The position numbers and the translations under genes were made by a program. DNA of 64,000 nt from Xiphias gladius (lineage: Eukaryota > Chordata > Actinopteri > Istiophoriformes > Xiphiidae): positions 21,159,558 through 21,223,557 of the forward strand of contig NC_053410.1 of the NCBI RefSeq assembly GCF_016859285.1, given 5' to 3'. Of this stretch, positions 1 through 10,545 are shown one piece after another. Under the pieces are notes generated by a model, which worked only from the letters and a program-made list of their open reading frames with translations, ran no database searches and had not been told where the DNA came from. How positions within the stretch are numbered: the first letter of the stretch is position 1; the number at the start of each line of letters is the position of its first letter.

Positions 1-379
1 GCCAAACAACAGACTGATCAACAGTGTTAGGAGGACTATGGATAACCATCTGTACATTTAACAATAGTTATTATTGGTTGGTGATTTTAAACGCCCTCTT
101 CAGGGCCAGATCAGCTCAGACTCCCCAATCACCACGCGTCCAATCTCAACAAGTGTCACTACGCCAAAAACAACACTGGGCAACATGGGGCAAGTTTCCC
201 TCCAGACTCCCCTCTTCACCCACTTCGCATTTGACCTCTGCTTCCTCTCAGCTGCAGACGTTTTTGGATGACTCAACGTTCAAGAGGCGCACGAAGAAAA
301 GGGAAGAGGAGGGTGGGGACAGCACCGAGCAGTGGCTGCGGCACTAACGGGGAAACACTGACGTGGGAGGGAAGATTTG

Positions 380-1040
380 AATAAGCTCATAAAGATGGCG
401 GGCGGTCATCTTTGGAGTCAGTCCTGAGTCCCAGAAGGCAAGAGCAGAAAAGAGGACGCTCTTCGGACTATTGGCAATTAATGGACAATGCAACCCGGCC
501 CTTCCGCGAACACTCTAATCAGCCAGAAGACCGATTTCTCCACAGTGCTCGAGGGGAAACATAAAGGAGGTCGTTTATTTCAGCGGCTATCAGACTCGTC
601 GCCTCATCTGTCCAGAGTTAATACTTTTATTGATACCAATTCACTTCCAAATCTGTTCTGGAAGATGTCAAAAAAAAAAAAAGCTCATATCAGGACGTTT
701 AATGGCTGCCAGACTGCAGCGTGCAACCAACCCACCCTTTCAACTAGCCCTCAACAAACTATTACTGAACAAGTAACAAACACGCAACTTCCCTTCCGCA
801 GTTCTCCTAGTGTAGTAAGCCAGTTAACTCACCATGCCCCCCCCTTCCTCTGGACTCTACCAGCCCGCCGAGCTTCACTGACTCCGGAGGGGGAATCACT
901 CCGATGAACTGCCCTTCTCTTCATCGCACGAGACGTCGACGCGGTCGAGCGCTCGCTGAATTATGGCAAAACTTGGATCAAAGTCCGGCTTCATCGCGAG
1001 GAAGAGGAGGTATCCGATGTGTGTTAAGGCCGTGCTGCTG
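380..1040. promoter_or_regulatory. CpG-containing, promoter-like segment with YY1-type motif
   Basis: At 393-404 the sequence AAGATGGCGGGC matches the YY1 site commonly found around starts of housekeeping genes. A second CpG cluster lies at about 895-1030. Two weak coding possibilities overlap there: a plus-strand start near 963 (MAKLGSKSGFIARKRR, then gtatcc) and a minus-strand frame ending at 896 (MKPDFDPSFAIIQ...). They are in conflict and I recognise neither. The block may be the 5' end of a neighbouring gene, most of which lies outside the window. Confidence 0.3.
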
Positions 1041-1247
1041 TACGAACGTTTATTACGAAGCACATTATGTGCTGTACGGAACTCCGCCTTAAACACGGCA
1101 CAGTCTGCTGCGTAGCGCTGAACAGCTCGTGTTCGTTTCTTCATCCAAAAAAATCTGACATTTTTTTTTTTTTTTTTTGCACTGGTCTGGCACTGGAAGT
1201 CACGCGACACATTAAGCAATCTCCTGTAATGCGATTAAAACGGATCT

Positions 1248-1253
1248 TTTATT
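1248..1253 (-). terminator. mocos: Candidate mocos polyadenylation signal (AATAAA)
   Basis: TTTATT on the plus strand reads AATAAA on the mocos strand, about 1.35 kb beyond the stop. I saw no other AATAAA between it and the stop. A nearer ATTAAA variant lies at 2301-2296, about 306 bases past the stop. Either could end the 3' UTR; cDNA would decide. Confidence 0.4.
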
Positions 1254-2606
1254 ATACAAATTACATTGTGAAATGATATATGTAAATACACAGTGTATGC
1301 CTTAATCGTGGAGCTGTTTTAAGTCTGCTGTGATTGAAAATCTGTTCAATTTCTCTCACACATTAAATGTCCATAGTGAGTGGCAGATAAAACACACAAA
1401 CAACGGGGTCCAAAAGCTCCGAGGCCCACTTTCCCATTCAAGTGAGCCCCACTGTACATGGAACGAAAGAGCGTAAAACATCACTGATGAAAGACGATTA
1501 GAAACTTCTCAGCAACAATCACGGTTAGAGGGCACAGACTGCTGTGCCAGTGCCAGAGTCTGCGCACCAGCAAGAGGTAGAGATGACAAACCAGAGGGAA
1601 CGAGCCACCGAAGGGTCTGATGAGCGTGAAAGTGATGTGAATCACATCCCATGGCCTATGAGGTCATCAGATCCAGATTTGTTTGAGTGACATGTTGGAC
1701 AGCGCTGGCCACCGCCACCATCAAAAATACCAAAAAGGACACTTTACATACGCATTTCCTTTCATTTGTCATCCGTGTGTATATTTAGTCCAGCTTTTGT
1801 TTGGCATGCCTTCATACATGGGCACATAAATACTGACAAGCATGCTATTGACAGTAAAAAAACTATCTGTAACTACACCATAGGTGAGCAATAGAGGACC
1901 AGTTTGACATTGACACATCAGTTGAGCACAAACATACTTTGCATACAAGCATGTCTCTCTGAACATATGATTTCTGGTGGCCAAGATATCTAACTGTATT
2001 TTTTTTTTTTCAGGAAACACAAATTTTCTAGCTCCTCTACATCAAATTATTACGCTTTATAAAATACTATACCCATACTGAATACTGAGTGCCTGGTAGG
2101 TTTTTTCATTACAGTGAGCAATATGTTTCAGATTTCTGGAAGCGGTAACAGTGGTGTTGCGTTTGGAATAAACAGCACTATAAACCTCCATGGGGACAAA
2201 CAGTGGAAGAACTGTCAGGGAGGTTAACATGAACAGTGATTAAAGCATCAAGCCTGACATGTTTTGGCATATTCAAAGTATAATTCTGTCATGCATTTAA
2301 TACTTCACGTCTACTTTACGTAACACATTTTAAGAACATAACCATGGGGAAATAAAATCCAAAAATCTCATTATTTTCCCATCAAAACAGACTCGGATTG
2401 AATAAAATCACAATGCCCTGGTATGAAAAGGGCACTTGAGAGGACAAACCCCACCAGGGCTACACAGACAGAAAAGAGTAGCATCTACAGAATCTCCCCA
2501 CAGTGTATGACAGGGAACCTTTTGGATGTGCATTGCAGAAATGATTGCTTGGGACCCAGGATGTCACCAATAGAAATAAAAGAGGATGCTGATGCAGTTG
2601 ACCACT
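1254..2606 (-). other. Probable mocos 3' UTR and flank
   Basis: No coding frame of note on either strand. The segment is moderately AT-rich with a 12-base T run at about 1999-2010. It lies between the mocos stop codon and the first AATAAA on that strand, so it is probably 3' UTR in whole or part. Confidence 0.35.
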
Positions 2607-5600
2607 TCAAGAACTGTGTGGCTCTGGCTGTACAAGGGAGCCAACGGAGAGGACACTGGCTGTAGGGGAACCCTTTGGTAGCTGATGGGTCAGGTACACA
2701 CCAAAGGTCACCTAAAAATTCACAAAATAACAGGCAGTGTGATTGTTCTTTTCGTGTACATCGCCAGCCCACCACTACCACTTCAAACACACACATTAAG
2801 TCTGGGAGCAGTTTTCGACTGACCTTCCCACTGCGATAAGCAGACAGGGACATTAGCGGCTCTTTTGTTTTGGTCCCCGTGTCCTGGTCTACTCCAACCA
2901 TCTGGCACCTTCCACACTGACCTGCAACCTTTGGGTTTATCACACAGGGAGCACATTCATTTGAGAGAAAGTCCACTTTTTAATGCATTTGAAGATTTCA
3001 TCATTTATCTCAAAGAGTCAGCTCACCACAAATCGAGTGTTGCCAATAATCAAGTGCGACCAATTATCCTCCTCAAATGGTTCTACTCCAGTGATGACTA
3101 AATTGGCTCGGAAGCGGCTGATGACATTCTGTGAGTCAAGTAGCTGTTCGCCCTCAGAATAGTCTTGCCTGAGAAAAGGGAATGCGGAAATTACGACCCT
3201 ACGTAAATTATCTACTGTGATGTAAATGTACGGGCGTCGTGATGTTTTTCACCGGAACATGCATATTATGAATAACACATTACGTGTTCAAACCTGCTGC
3301 TCATTTGTTTCTGAATGAGCTCCACACTGGCGCGGTTGATCATGAGATACTGCGCTTCATTCACCAGGGAGAGGGACGTAGAGGTGGCAGCTAGAAGGGA
3401 CAGACTTTATATTACCCCAGTGATTTATTTGATTTCAGCAAAACATACTGATAGCTGGTTTGAACAATGTGCATCCCCAAAGAGCCTACAAACTGAGGTT
3501 TTACTGCAATTCAGAAGCTGGAAAATGTGTGACTTCCATAATTTTATCAATATTGATCAAAATGTGCACTCACTATTCAACACACATGAATTAGGGGTGA
3601 GTGGTGGCGGGCGAACTTTCTATCACCACGTATGTAACTTTAAAGCCAACGAGAAGTCCTAGAAAAATGCTCAGGGAATGTAAATTTGAACATCTGCAAC
3701 TGAATGACAACCGGGCAAAACTCCATCTGCCGAGAAAGGTTGTTTAGTAATCAAATCAAAAGCTCCAGAAGAGCTACTGAACAGACCTTGTGATTGGACT
3801 GTTTTGTCAAATATCAATATACAGTATATTGTGATATAGTAATTATTCCAGAAATTTGACTGAGAAACTGTTTATGACATTGTCACGGTAATTTTCCCAA
3901 ACTTGGAAGCTCCCTTCAATTATACAACTCCCTTCAATTATACAACTGTGAATACTGTGACAGTATTCACTTTTTTTTCTCAGACAATTGAATTGCAAAG
4001 TGTCTAGGTGGGTTTGGTCAAGTCCGCACTCATACTACTACCACTTGGAGTTGCAGAAGCTATCTATTTTAATTATCACCTCCGCCCTGGGGGTCATGTT
4101 CTTTACCCGTGTCCCTTTGCTGGTTTGTTTGTTGGTTTATTTGTCAGAACTTGGTGGAGTGATGGGGCATGCGCCAGGGAAGAACCTGTTAAATTTTGGG
4201 GGAGATCCAGATCATTTACTATGAATTTTAATTTTTTTCTGTGAAGTCTGGTGTATGTTGTTTGATATGGGCCTTGGCAGAGGAATGCACTCTACTGGGT
4301 GCCATTTTAGTTAGTAGTAATTATCCTTGGTTTTTTTTTGTTTGGTTATTTTTTTTAGCTTTTTTAACTGTTTATCTATTGCTTTAAGCTATTTCAACCG
4401 CTTAGCCATCACTTTTAGCTTTTAGTTTTTCAACTATTTAGCCATTATTTTTCCATTGGAACCATTTATCCATTACTTATAGTTATCTATTCTAACCTTT
4501 TAGCCATTATGTTAAGCTAACTGTCTCAACTTTTCTGCTTACAACAGGTGGCGTTCAGGTGTTAAAGCTGATCCTATTATGGGATATTTTTTACCAAATT
4601 GTAATTTCTATTTTTTAAAATGAAGGGAGTCACTAATAATCTTTGCACTTACCTGAACTACAGGTACTCCTGGTCGGAAACCCCTCGTATATCATTATAT
4701 CGCCCACCCTCAGTCTGAATTTCTCATTTTCTGTTACATAATAAACTAATGCTGTCAAACAGAGTGACTTGCAAAAGCAGAAAAAGATGACATTTCTAAA
4801 TTCCAAGTTACCAGCAGGAGGAAATGCAAGGTCGGAGCCACAACAACCAGGTAGTCTTTGCAAGAAATGTGACCTTGATTGCTCATGTACAATGTAACAG
4901 ATTAATCCAGGGTAAAGAAAGAAGAGCCAGGCAGAACAGGTAAAATGCTTATATATACCTCCACTATGCCGCTTCTTCATGTCTCGGTCGAAATAGGGAC
5001 TTTGTCTTATCAGGCGGCATGGCTGTCCAAGGAAGTCTGAAAGCCATGATGCAGCCTCATCCCCACAGTCGAAAGTCTCCACCCTGGGGAAAGGAGGAGG
5101 ATTATATTCAGGAGGCCCAGGGGGAAATCTACAGAGTTTGATGCTGCTTACTATTTGGTGCGACATCCAATCCAAGAGTCACTGGATGAACAGGGTTTTT
5201 TTTTTACCCTGTGACTCGTCATGTGGGTATCTGTCAGAGGACATTAATATCATATCTTTGTTTTTCTATTCAAAAATGGTAAAAAAAAAACAGCAATTTA
5301 ATATGAAATACGGAGAGGGAGTCCTCGTAATGTCCACTGTAGAAAGGCTGTGTCAAGAACAATGGAGTGAGAGAATGCATTGACATGAGTGAAAAATATG
5401 GAACAAATGGTACGTGTAACAGCATTTCCTGCAGCTGTTGCTTTCAGATGTTTTACCATTGCCAGCTCACCTGTCACCACAAACTTTACTCTGACACGCC
5501 CGATAGCTTGTGTGCTTCTGATCGTTGTTTTCCAAGGGAACAGAAATGGTATCCATCCCTGAAGGGCAATGAAAAAAAAAACAAGATCCTCTGACGGAGA

Positions 5601-8343
5601 GAATTTATAGCAGAAAAAATAACGGCCGACTGAAATTTCGTTTGGTTAAGCAGTGTATTTATTTTCAGCGAGCCGCTGAGAGACTGCCTGACCTGATGCC
5701 TGCAGGAGCAATTTGTTTGAGGGCAGGTGGACTTGCGGGCGAATGAGGCATAAACGCGCCTCTCTCTTCTGACTCAGGCACACGCCGTTTCCATTCACCA
5801 CCATCCAGCCTCTGTCATACAGCAAACCCAGCGGTCCCAGTGGCCAGTCAAGGACCTGCGTGAGGAACAGCGCAGAGTCGAATGAAAACAGAGGTGGGGA
5901 AAGAAATTCGGGAGACAGAGACAGAGAACAGGGATGTAACGATAGGGCTGTGTTGTTCTCAAACCTCATATGCTCCGCATGATTTGATGGGATATATGTA
6001 GATGCTGGTGAGAGTATAAGCCTCCTCGAGGCCATTTGAGTCTCTGTGTCTAAATCCCTTGATTGATGCTTCTCTGAGCTTCTTCTCATCTACATTATAT
6101 ATCTCTCTATTGGTAATTTTGATAGGTGGATCTCCATTTGAGCTCTGGGATGCCGCTGTGGTTGTTTTTAGCTTCTCCAGTCTCACTTGGTCCACTGTGA
6201 CCGGTTTCTCTACGAAGCACTCAGCAACAAAGTTCAGGAACTTTTGACAGTCTTCAAATGTTGACATATAGCCAAAGGACACGCGAACTGATCCGGTCGG
6301 CTGGCCGTCCACCAGGTCGATACTGTCTCCGCAGACGTGGCCGGCCTTGAAGAGAAAAAGACAATGTTTCATTCTACCTATCATGCCCTTAACAGACATT
6401 TTCATTTTTCCCATTCCTTGATCTCACCTGCAGGTTTCTCCTCATCTGATGATTGGTGATCCCAAGGAAGGACTGACAGGCCCCGGTGTTGCAGAAGCAG
6501 CCTGTGCGCACATGGATGTTGTACAGACTTGCCATTCTGTCCACCTGAAGACGACAGAGCAATTATCATAATGTTCACCTGCACTGCATATGCATAAACA
6601 TGCAGTAATGAAACTGTTATGAAATACTATTTCTGGAATATACCTGTGAATACCCAATCATCTGTCCATGAGAATCCACGAGGTTGAAGTTTAGGATTGC
6701 ACCTTGTGTGGCTGGACTCTCAAACTGACCCTCACAGTATATCCGGGCCACTGGTTGCCCGTTGCCATGGCAAAGACTTGACAGCAGCAAGTAAGTGTAG
6801 CGTGCCAGGCCAAACGTGTGCTGCTGGATGTTGTGCATGCCCCCTGAAGGCAGAAAGGGATAAAGACAGGGTTGCTGTTGATGTTAACCTTAAACAGATT
6901 ATAATTTTGAACAATCTGCATATGCATTATTACTCTGCTATTAAAATGGGGGACCTGTGATCTTGTAAAGAGCTTCGAAACCGTGATTTAGAGCTATGAT
7001 GTCCAAGAAAGAGACAGTCCCATCTTCAAATCTGTATCAGGGAGAGAGAAAACATTGCATTTTTAGAAAAAGAATGAAGGAACTACAGAGCAGCTGTGAG
7101 CTCGGAGAGTATCTCGGATTGTGCAGGCTTGTACGGTGCTTTACCTGTCAGAAATGTTTGCTGACTGCACATAATAATCTTCTCCAGAAAGGTAAGCTGC
7201 TGCTGTGCCTCCTCCAAAATAAGTCTTTTTTAGCATGCCTGCTGCGTCGTGACGGACAAGAAGGGCGCCCAGCCCTGTAGGGAAGCCAAACAACTTGTAG
7301 AAGGAGACGGGAATGAAATCAGCAGGGCAGTCCTGTAGGTTTAGAGGGGAACAGCTGACATGAGAGGCAGCATCGAGCAGCACAAACCAGCGGCCTTGGT
7401 GGTCACATGCTGGGTAAAGGCGTCTCGCCTGGATGCCTTTCACATGGCTAAGGGGATACTTCCTCCCAGAGAAGTTGCTCTGTGCTGGGTAGCAGAAGAG
7501 GTGCGGCGTCTGACAAATAACATCTTCACCTTGAGCCTCCTCCCTTGCCCTGTGTTCCACCTCGTGCGGGGAAACAGGCAGGGCGACTACCCCTCGGCCA
7601 GAAGTCAGTCCTCGTATGCCGACCGCAGAGGTGTGGCAGTCGGTGAGGTAGCAGAAGTGACTCCCCGCCTCGCTCTCGGTCCGGGGCCTCCAGGGAAAGC
7701 TCTCGGCCACTAATTTGAGAGCGGCTGTGCAACCAGAAGTGAAAATCACACAGTACTCCTCGGGAGTGGTGTTAAAATGCTGCAATACCCTGTAAGAAAA
7801 TGCTCTGTTTTTTAACTCATTTGAACCAGCAAAGCACCACTCAGAGGACTCACAGGGGCCCATTATGAAGGCTTTACCTGTATCTGACCCTCTCGATGGT
7901 GTCATGCGTCAGTCTGCTGCTGGGGTTATGGCTGTGCGGGTTTCCTGTTGGATAAAATAACAATCCTTAGAGGCTTCCAATTTAATGCTTGAACGAAAAA
8001 AGAAATAGCCACATGAACATAACACTTGTCGGGCTCTCAGTGTGACTTCTCTTACCGTATACGTTCCGTGTAATGTCCAAGCCGTAGTCCCTGACCAGCG
8101 ACTCCGGGTACAGAGTAGTTGCTGCATGATCCAGATATGTTATACCTGTTTACAGGGAAGGAGAAGCCATAAGCGGTCGGCCTGCGACCACCGTCCTGTC
8201 ACCTCCACTCGTGGCCGAACACGATCATTACCTTTAATCCGCGTGAACTCCCGCCCGATCGCCTCTTCGAAGTGCCCCCCGTAACCGTAGTGGCTCCAGA
8301 CCCGCTGAAAAGTTTCCAAAGTGCAAAGTTTCTGGAAATCCAT
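2607..8343 (-). CDS. mocos: Molybdenum cofactor sulfurase (MOCOS), 15 coding exons
   Basis: The enzyme takes sulfur from cysteine and sulfurates Mo cofactor in xanthine dehydrogenase and aldehyde oxidases, in the cytosol. Exons, 5' to 3' on the minus strand: 8343-8232, 8145-8056, 7944-7878, 7789-7145, 7031-6955, 6843-6644, 6544-6428, 6345-5965, 5855-5693, 5558-5471, 5083-4959, 3390-3294, 3168-3027, 2928-2824, 2711-2607. All phases join without a stop, giving 837 residues (human 888). The N-terminal NifS-like PLP domain has TYLDHAATT, SFYKLFGFPTGLG (PLP lysine about K255) and TYFGGGTA. The RTGCFCNTGAC segment (C413, C415) holds the likely sulfur-carrying cysteine. The MOSC part runs from about residue 549 (YIYPIKSC), through LLYDRGWMVV and NEAQYLMIN, to GRCQM. 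The start is the first in-frame ATG and fits family N-termini. The loop between the two parts is shorter than in human. Intron 5 has a weak donor (gtcccc). Very confident. Confidence 0.97.
3911..3970. repeat. Tandem 18-mer followed by a 23-base palindrome, mocos intron
   Basis: The 18-base unit TCCCTTCAATTATACAAC occurs twice in a row from 3911. The palindrome at 3948-3970 follows at once: 11-base arms GTGAATACTGT and ACAGTATTCAC around one central G. Both lie in the mocos intron between the exons at 4959 and 3390. Confidence 0.85.
4070..4315 (+). repeat. Dispersed teleost repeat (CTCCGCC...AACTTGGTGG...GGGCCTTGGCAGAGG type)
   Basis: The order of blocks (CACCTCCGCCCTGGGGGTCA, CCGTGTC plus TTTG-rich stretch, AACTTGGTGGAGTGATGGGG, AAGAACCTGTTAAATTTTGG, GATCCAGATC, TATGGGCCTTGGCAGAGG, GGGTGCCATTTTAGTTAG) matches a very common interspersed repeat of fish and other animals, with internal deletions. 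It is intronic in mocos. The short ORFs in it have no coding meaning. Confidence 0.7.
4320..4600 (+). repeat. Array-like dispersed repeat, copy 1 (mocos intron)
   Basis: Built of degenerate units of about 20-35 bases with the theme AGCTATTTCAACTGTTTATC followed by CATTACTTTT, ending CAACTTTTCTGCTTACAACA. The same theme recurs at 16325-16715, and at 55385-55530 plus 56281-56452. I could not assign it to a named family. Confidence 0.65.
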
Positions 8344-8650
8344 CGATCGCTCTCCGCACCGCAGCGCCGCGGTGGTTGCGGCCGTCCCAAGCCGCAGCGC
8401 TCGCTGACACGCTGACGGGTCTAAGTCCGGTGATCAGCAGCTGACCTGCACAGCCCCGCTGTTTCCCCGGCGGTCACGCAGCCACGTTGACGCGCGACTG
8501 GGGGGGGGGGGTCAGAAGCGGGTCCCTGACAGAAACTCAAGTTGAGCTTCTGTCGCAGTGGAAGCCGAGCTGGTAAAGAAGCAGCAAAGCACTTCGGCCA
8601 GGAGTCGAAACTCCGAAGTAATAAAAGGCTTTTGCTGTGCTGCAGTGCTG
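8344..8650 (-). promoter_or_regulatory. mocos: CpG-rich mocos promoter, possibly bidirectional
   Basis: Sequence directly upstream of the mocos ATG is dense in CpG (for example GCAGCGCCGCGG near 8360 and GACGCGCGAC near 8490) and includes an 11-base G run near 8500. Beyond about 8650 the DNA becomes AT-rich. pcbp4 lies on the other strand downstream and no other CpG island was seen between them, so this block may drive both genes. A shared promoter would require a pcbp4 non-coding exon near 8.5-8.7 kb, which is not demonstrated. Confidence 0.5.
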
Positions 8651-8789
8651 GGACTAGCCAGTTTTCCCTCTATCTCCTCCCTCCACAATTTGTTTGTACA
8701 TTCAAGTACATTCGGTGAAGACTTTGGTGCTTCACTCTCGGGAACGTTAGCTAGAACACATACATTTTATACCTATTAAAAAGTTGGTC

Positions 8790-9010
8790 ATTTGACTGAT
8801 TATTCCATTTTATATGTTCACATGTATTTTGATAAAAATATATTTTCACAAAAATGTAACAGCTACAAATTACAAATATCCCCTTTTAAAAAAAATAAAA
8901 ATATGTATATTTACATATTTCTAATATACATTGATTACATATACTGCACAATATATAGCTATGTATTCAACATTTTTTTTAAAAAAAAAACATGTATTTG
9001 ACATATGTTG
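8790..9010. other. Very AT-rich intergenic stretch
   Basis: Almost entirely A and T with TATA-like runs, an A/T block near 8885-8990 and no credible gene. The Lys/Ile/Tyr-rich ORF here reflects composition only. Confidence 0.6.
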
Positions 9011-9249
9011 TGATTTTAAGCATTATAAAAATCTGACTATTCATTACTTCTCAGAGGTATGTGATCAGGGATACCGAAAACTCATGCAATTTACAATGTG
9101 AACATTTTGAAACTAACTCTTTGAAAAATGAAATGATTCTATCTAATGTGTTTGTTGTAATATGTTATATGTTTTCTATTAGACAGAGGTGAAAGATGCT
9201 TCGAGATTTAAACCGTTGAAGTATTATATTTATTCTTTACCTACTTGCC

Positions 9250-10545
9250 CAAGGCCCCCCCCCCCCTTCATTTTTTCAAGGTTTTCCTTCCAAGAAATGT
9301 AAACCCTGCGCTGTGTTCAGTAACTGTAACTGATTATACCAACAATATACTTTTCAACGTTTATTGATCTTCATTCGTTATCCCCTACTCCTGCTCCTCA
9401 ACCTGAAAAGGGCTTTTAAAAAATTGTAAAGAGTGGCACTTTACAGAATTACCTCCATCATTCATTCATTCACATTTGAACACCATGGGAATTGTACTGA
9501 AATCCTGAGAAGTAAACGTAATGCGTCGTCAGATGTCTGATACACATTGAAGTTAAGCACAGATATTGAGGAAAGACCCATACAAATGTTATAGTTATAG
9601 CCATTTAGCATGTATGCAACTATAACCCCTTCGTCTCATTTTTTTCAGTCTGCTCTTTCCAGGAAATTTGAAATCTACACTGCTTTTAGTAACTGTAACT
9701 GATTACACCAACAAGCCTCAGTAATCACTTCGCAGTAGCCCCACTACATATAATCCCCAGCTCTTATTCTCATTGACACGCAAGGTACATCAAGGAGTAA
9801 ATAAGTTAAAAACGTTTGGAATCCTAAATCTAGCTAAAAAATATGGATTAGTTCACATTATTCCAGTGTAATGATTACTTTATGTCAGGGCTGCTAGACC
9901 TGCTGTGTTATTAAATCTTTCTACCATTCTTTGAATTGAAGTCAAATAAATGCAACTAAGACCCCATTTCTTCTCATTTTTTAGGGCAATTCTTAATTTG
10001 AAATCTACCCTGCTTTCAGTAACAGTAACTGATTACACCAACAAGTCTCAGTAATCAGTTCACAGCAACCCCGTTACATATAATCCCTGACTCTTTAATC
10101 TCATTGACACACAAGGTACGCGAAGGAGAGGAAATTAGTCACAAGTGATAGGCATGAAATGCCTGATCGTCTCATGGGCTCTGAAAGGATAGAAATAACT
10201 GTCTCATACTTGCCCTTGACAGCTTTGATGGCTTTTTTTGTGGCTCTGATTCTGTTTGCTGTCTGCACACAGAGAGTCACACTATTGTACAAGTTTTATT
10301 ATACTTTTCTAGACTTTTACCGACCTTCATTCTGACAACAGAACCTAGTATTGACCCTGAAAAAGTCTCTTAAAAAGTGAAGAATGGCAAAATATCCAAG
10401 GATTATCTTCACATTTTTGTTCTCATGAGGACTTCCAGTTCTTTTAATTGTAAAAATATAACTTGCAAGTTATATTGAAATCCTAGTTGAGAAATGACTG
10501 TAATTTGGCCTGCTTAGATGTCTGATAGACTGCCATGACGCTCAC
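9250..10545 (+). repeat. Locally repeated segment: three copies of block A, two of block B
   Basis: Block A carries TCATTTTTT, AATCTACNCTGCTTTNAGTA and AACTGATTACACCAACAA. Its TAACWGTAACTGATTA anchors fall at 9321, 9690 and 10020, so spacings are 369 and 330 bases. Copies 2 and 3 also share ACTACATATAATCCC / GTTACATATAATCCC and CTCATTGACAC..CAAGGTAC. Block B follows copy 1 (about 9360-9560) and copy 3 (about 10300-10540), sharing CCTGAAAA..., ATTGTACTGAAATCCT / TATATTGAAATCCTAG and AGATGTCTGATA. An imperfect tandem duplication; function unknown. Confidence 0.75.

Noticed and set aside
7360..7713. Plus-strand ORF opposite mocos exon 4
   Set aside because: A shadow of the strongly supported minus-strand exon.
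9321..10045. CRISPR-like or tRNA-array reading of the regular repeats
   Set aside because: The units are about 330-370 bases, diverged, in a vertebrate genome. There are no spacers and no tRNA boxes.
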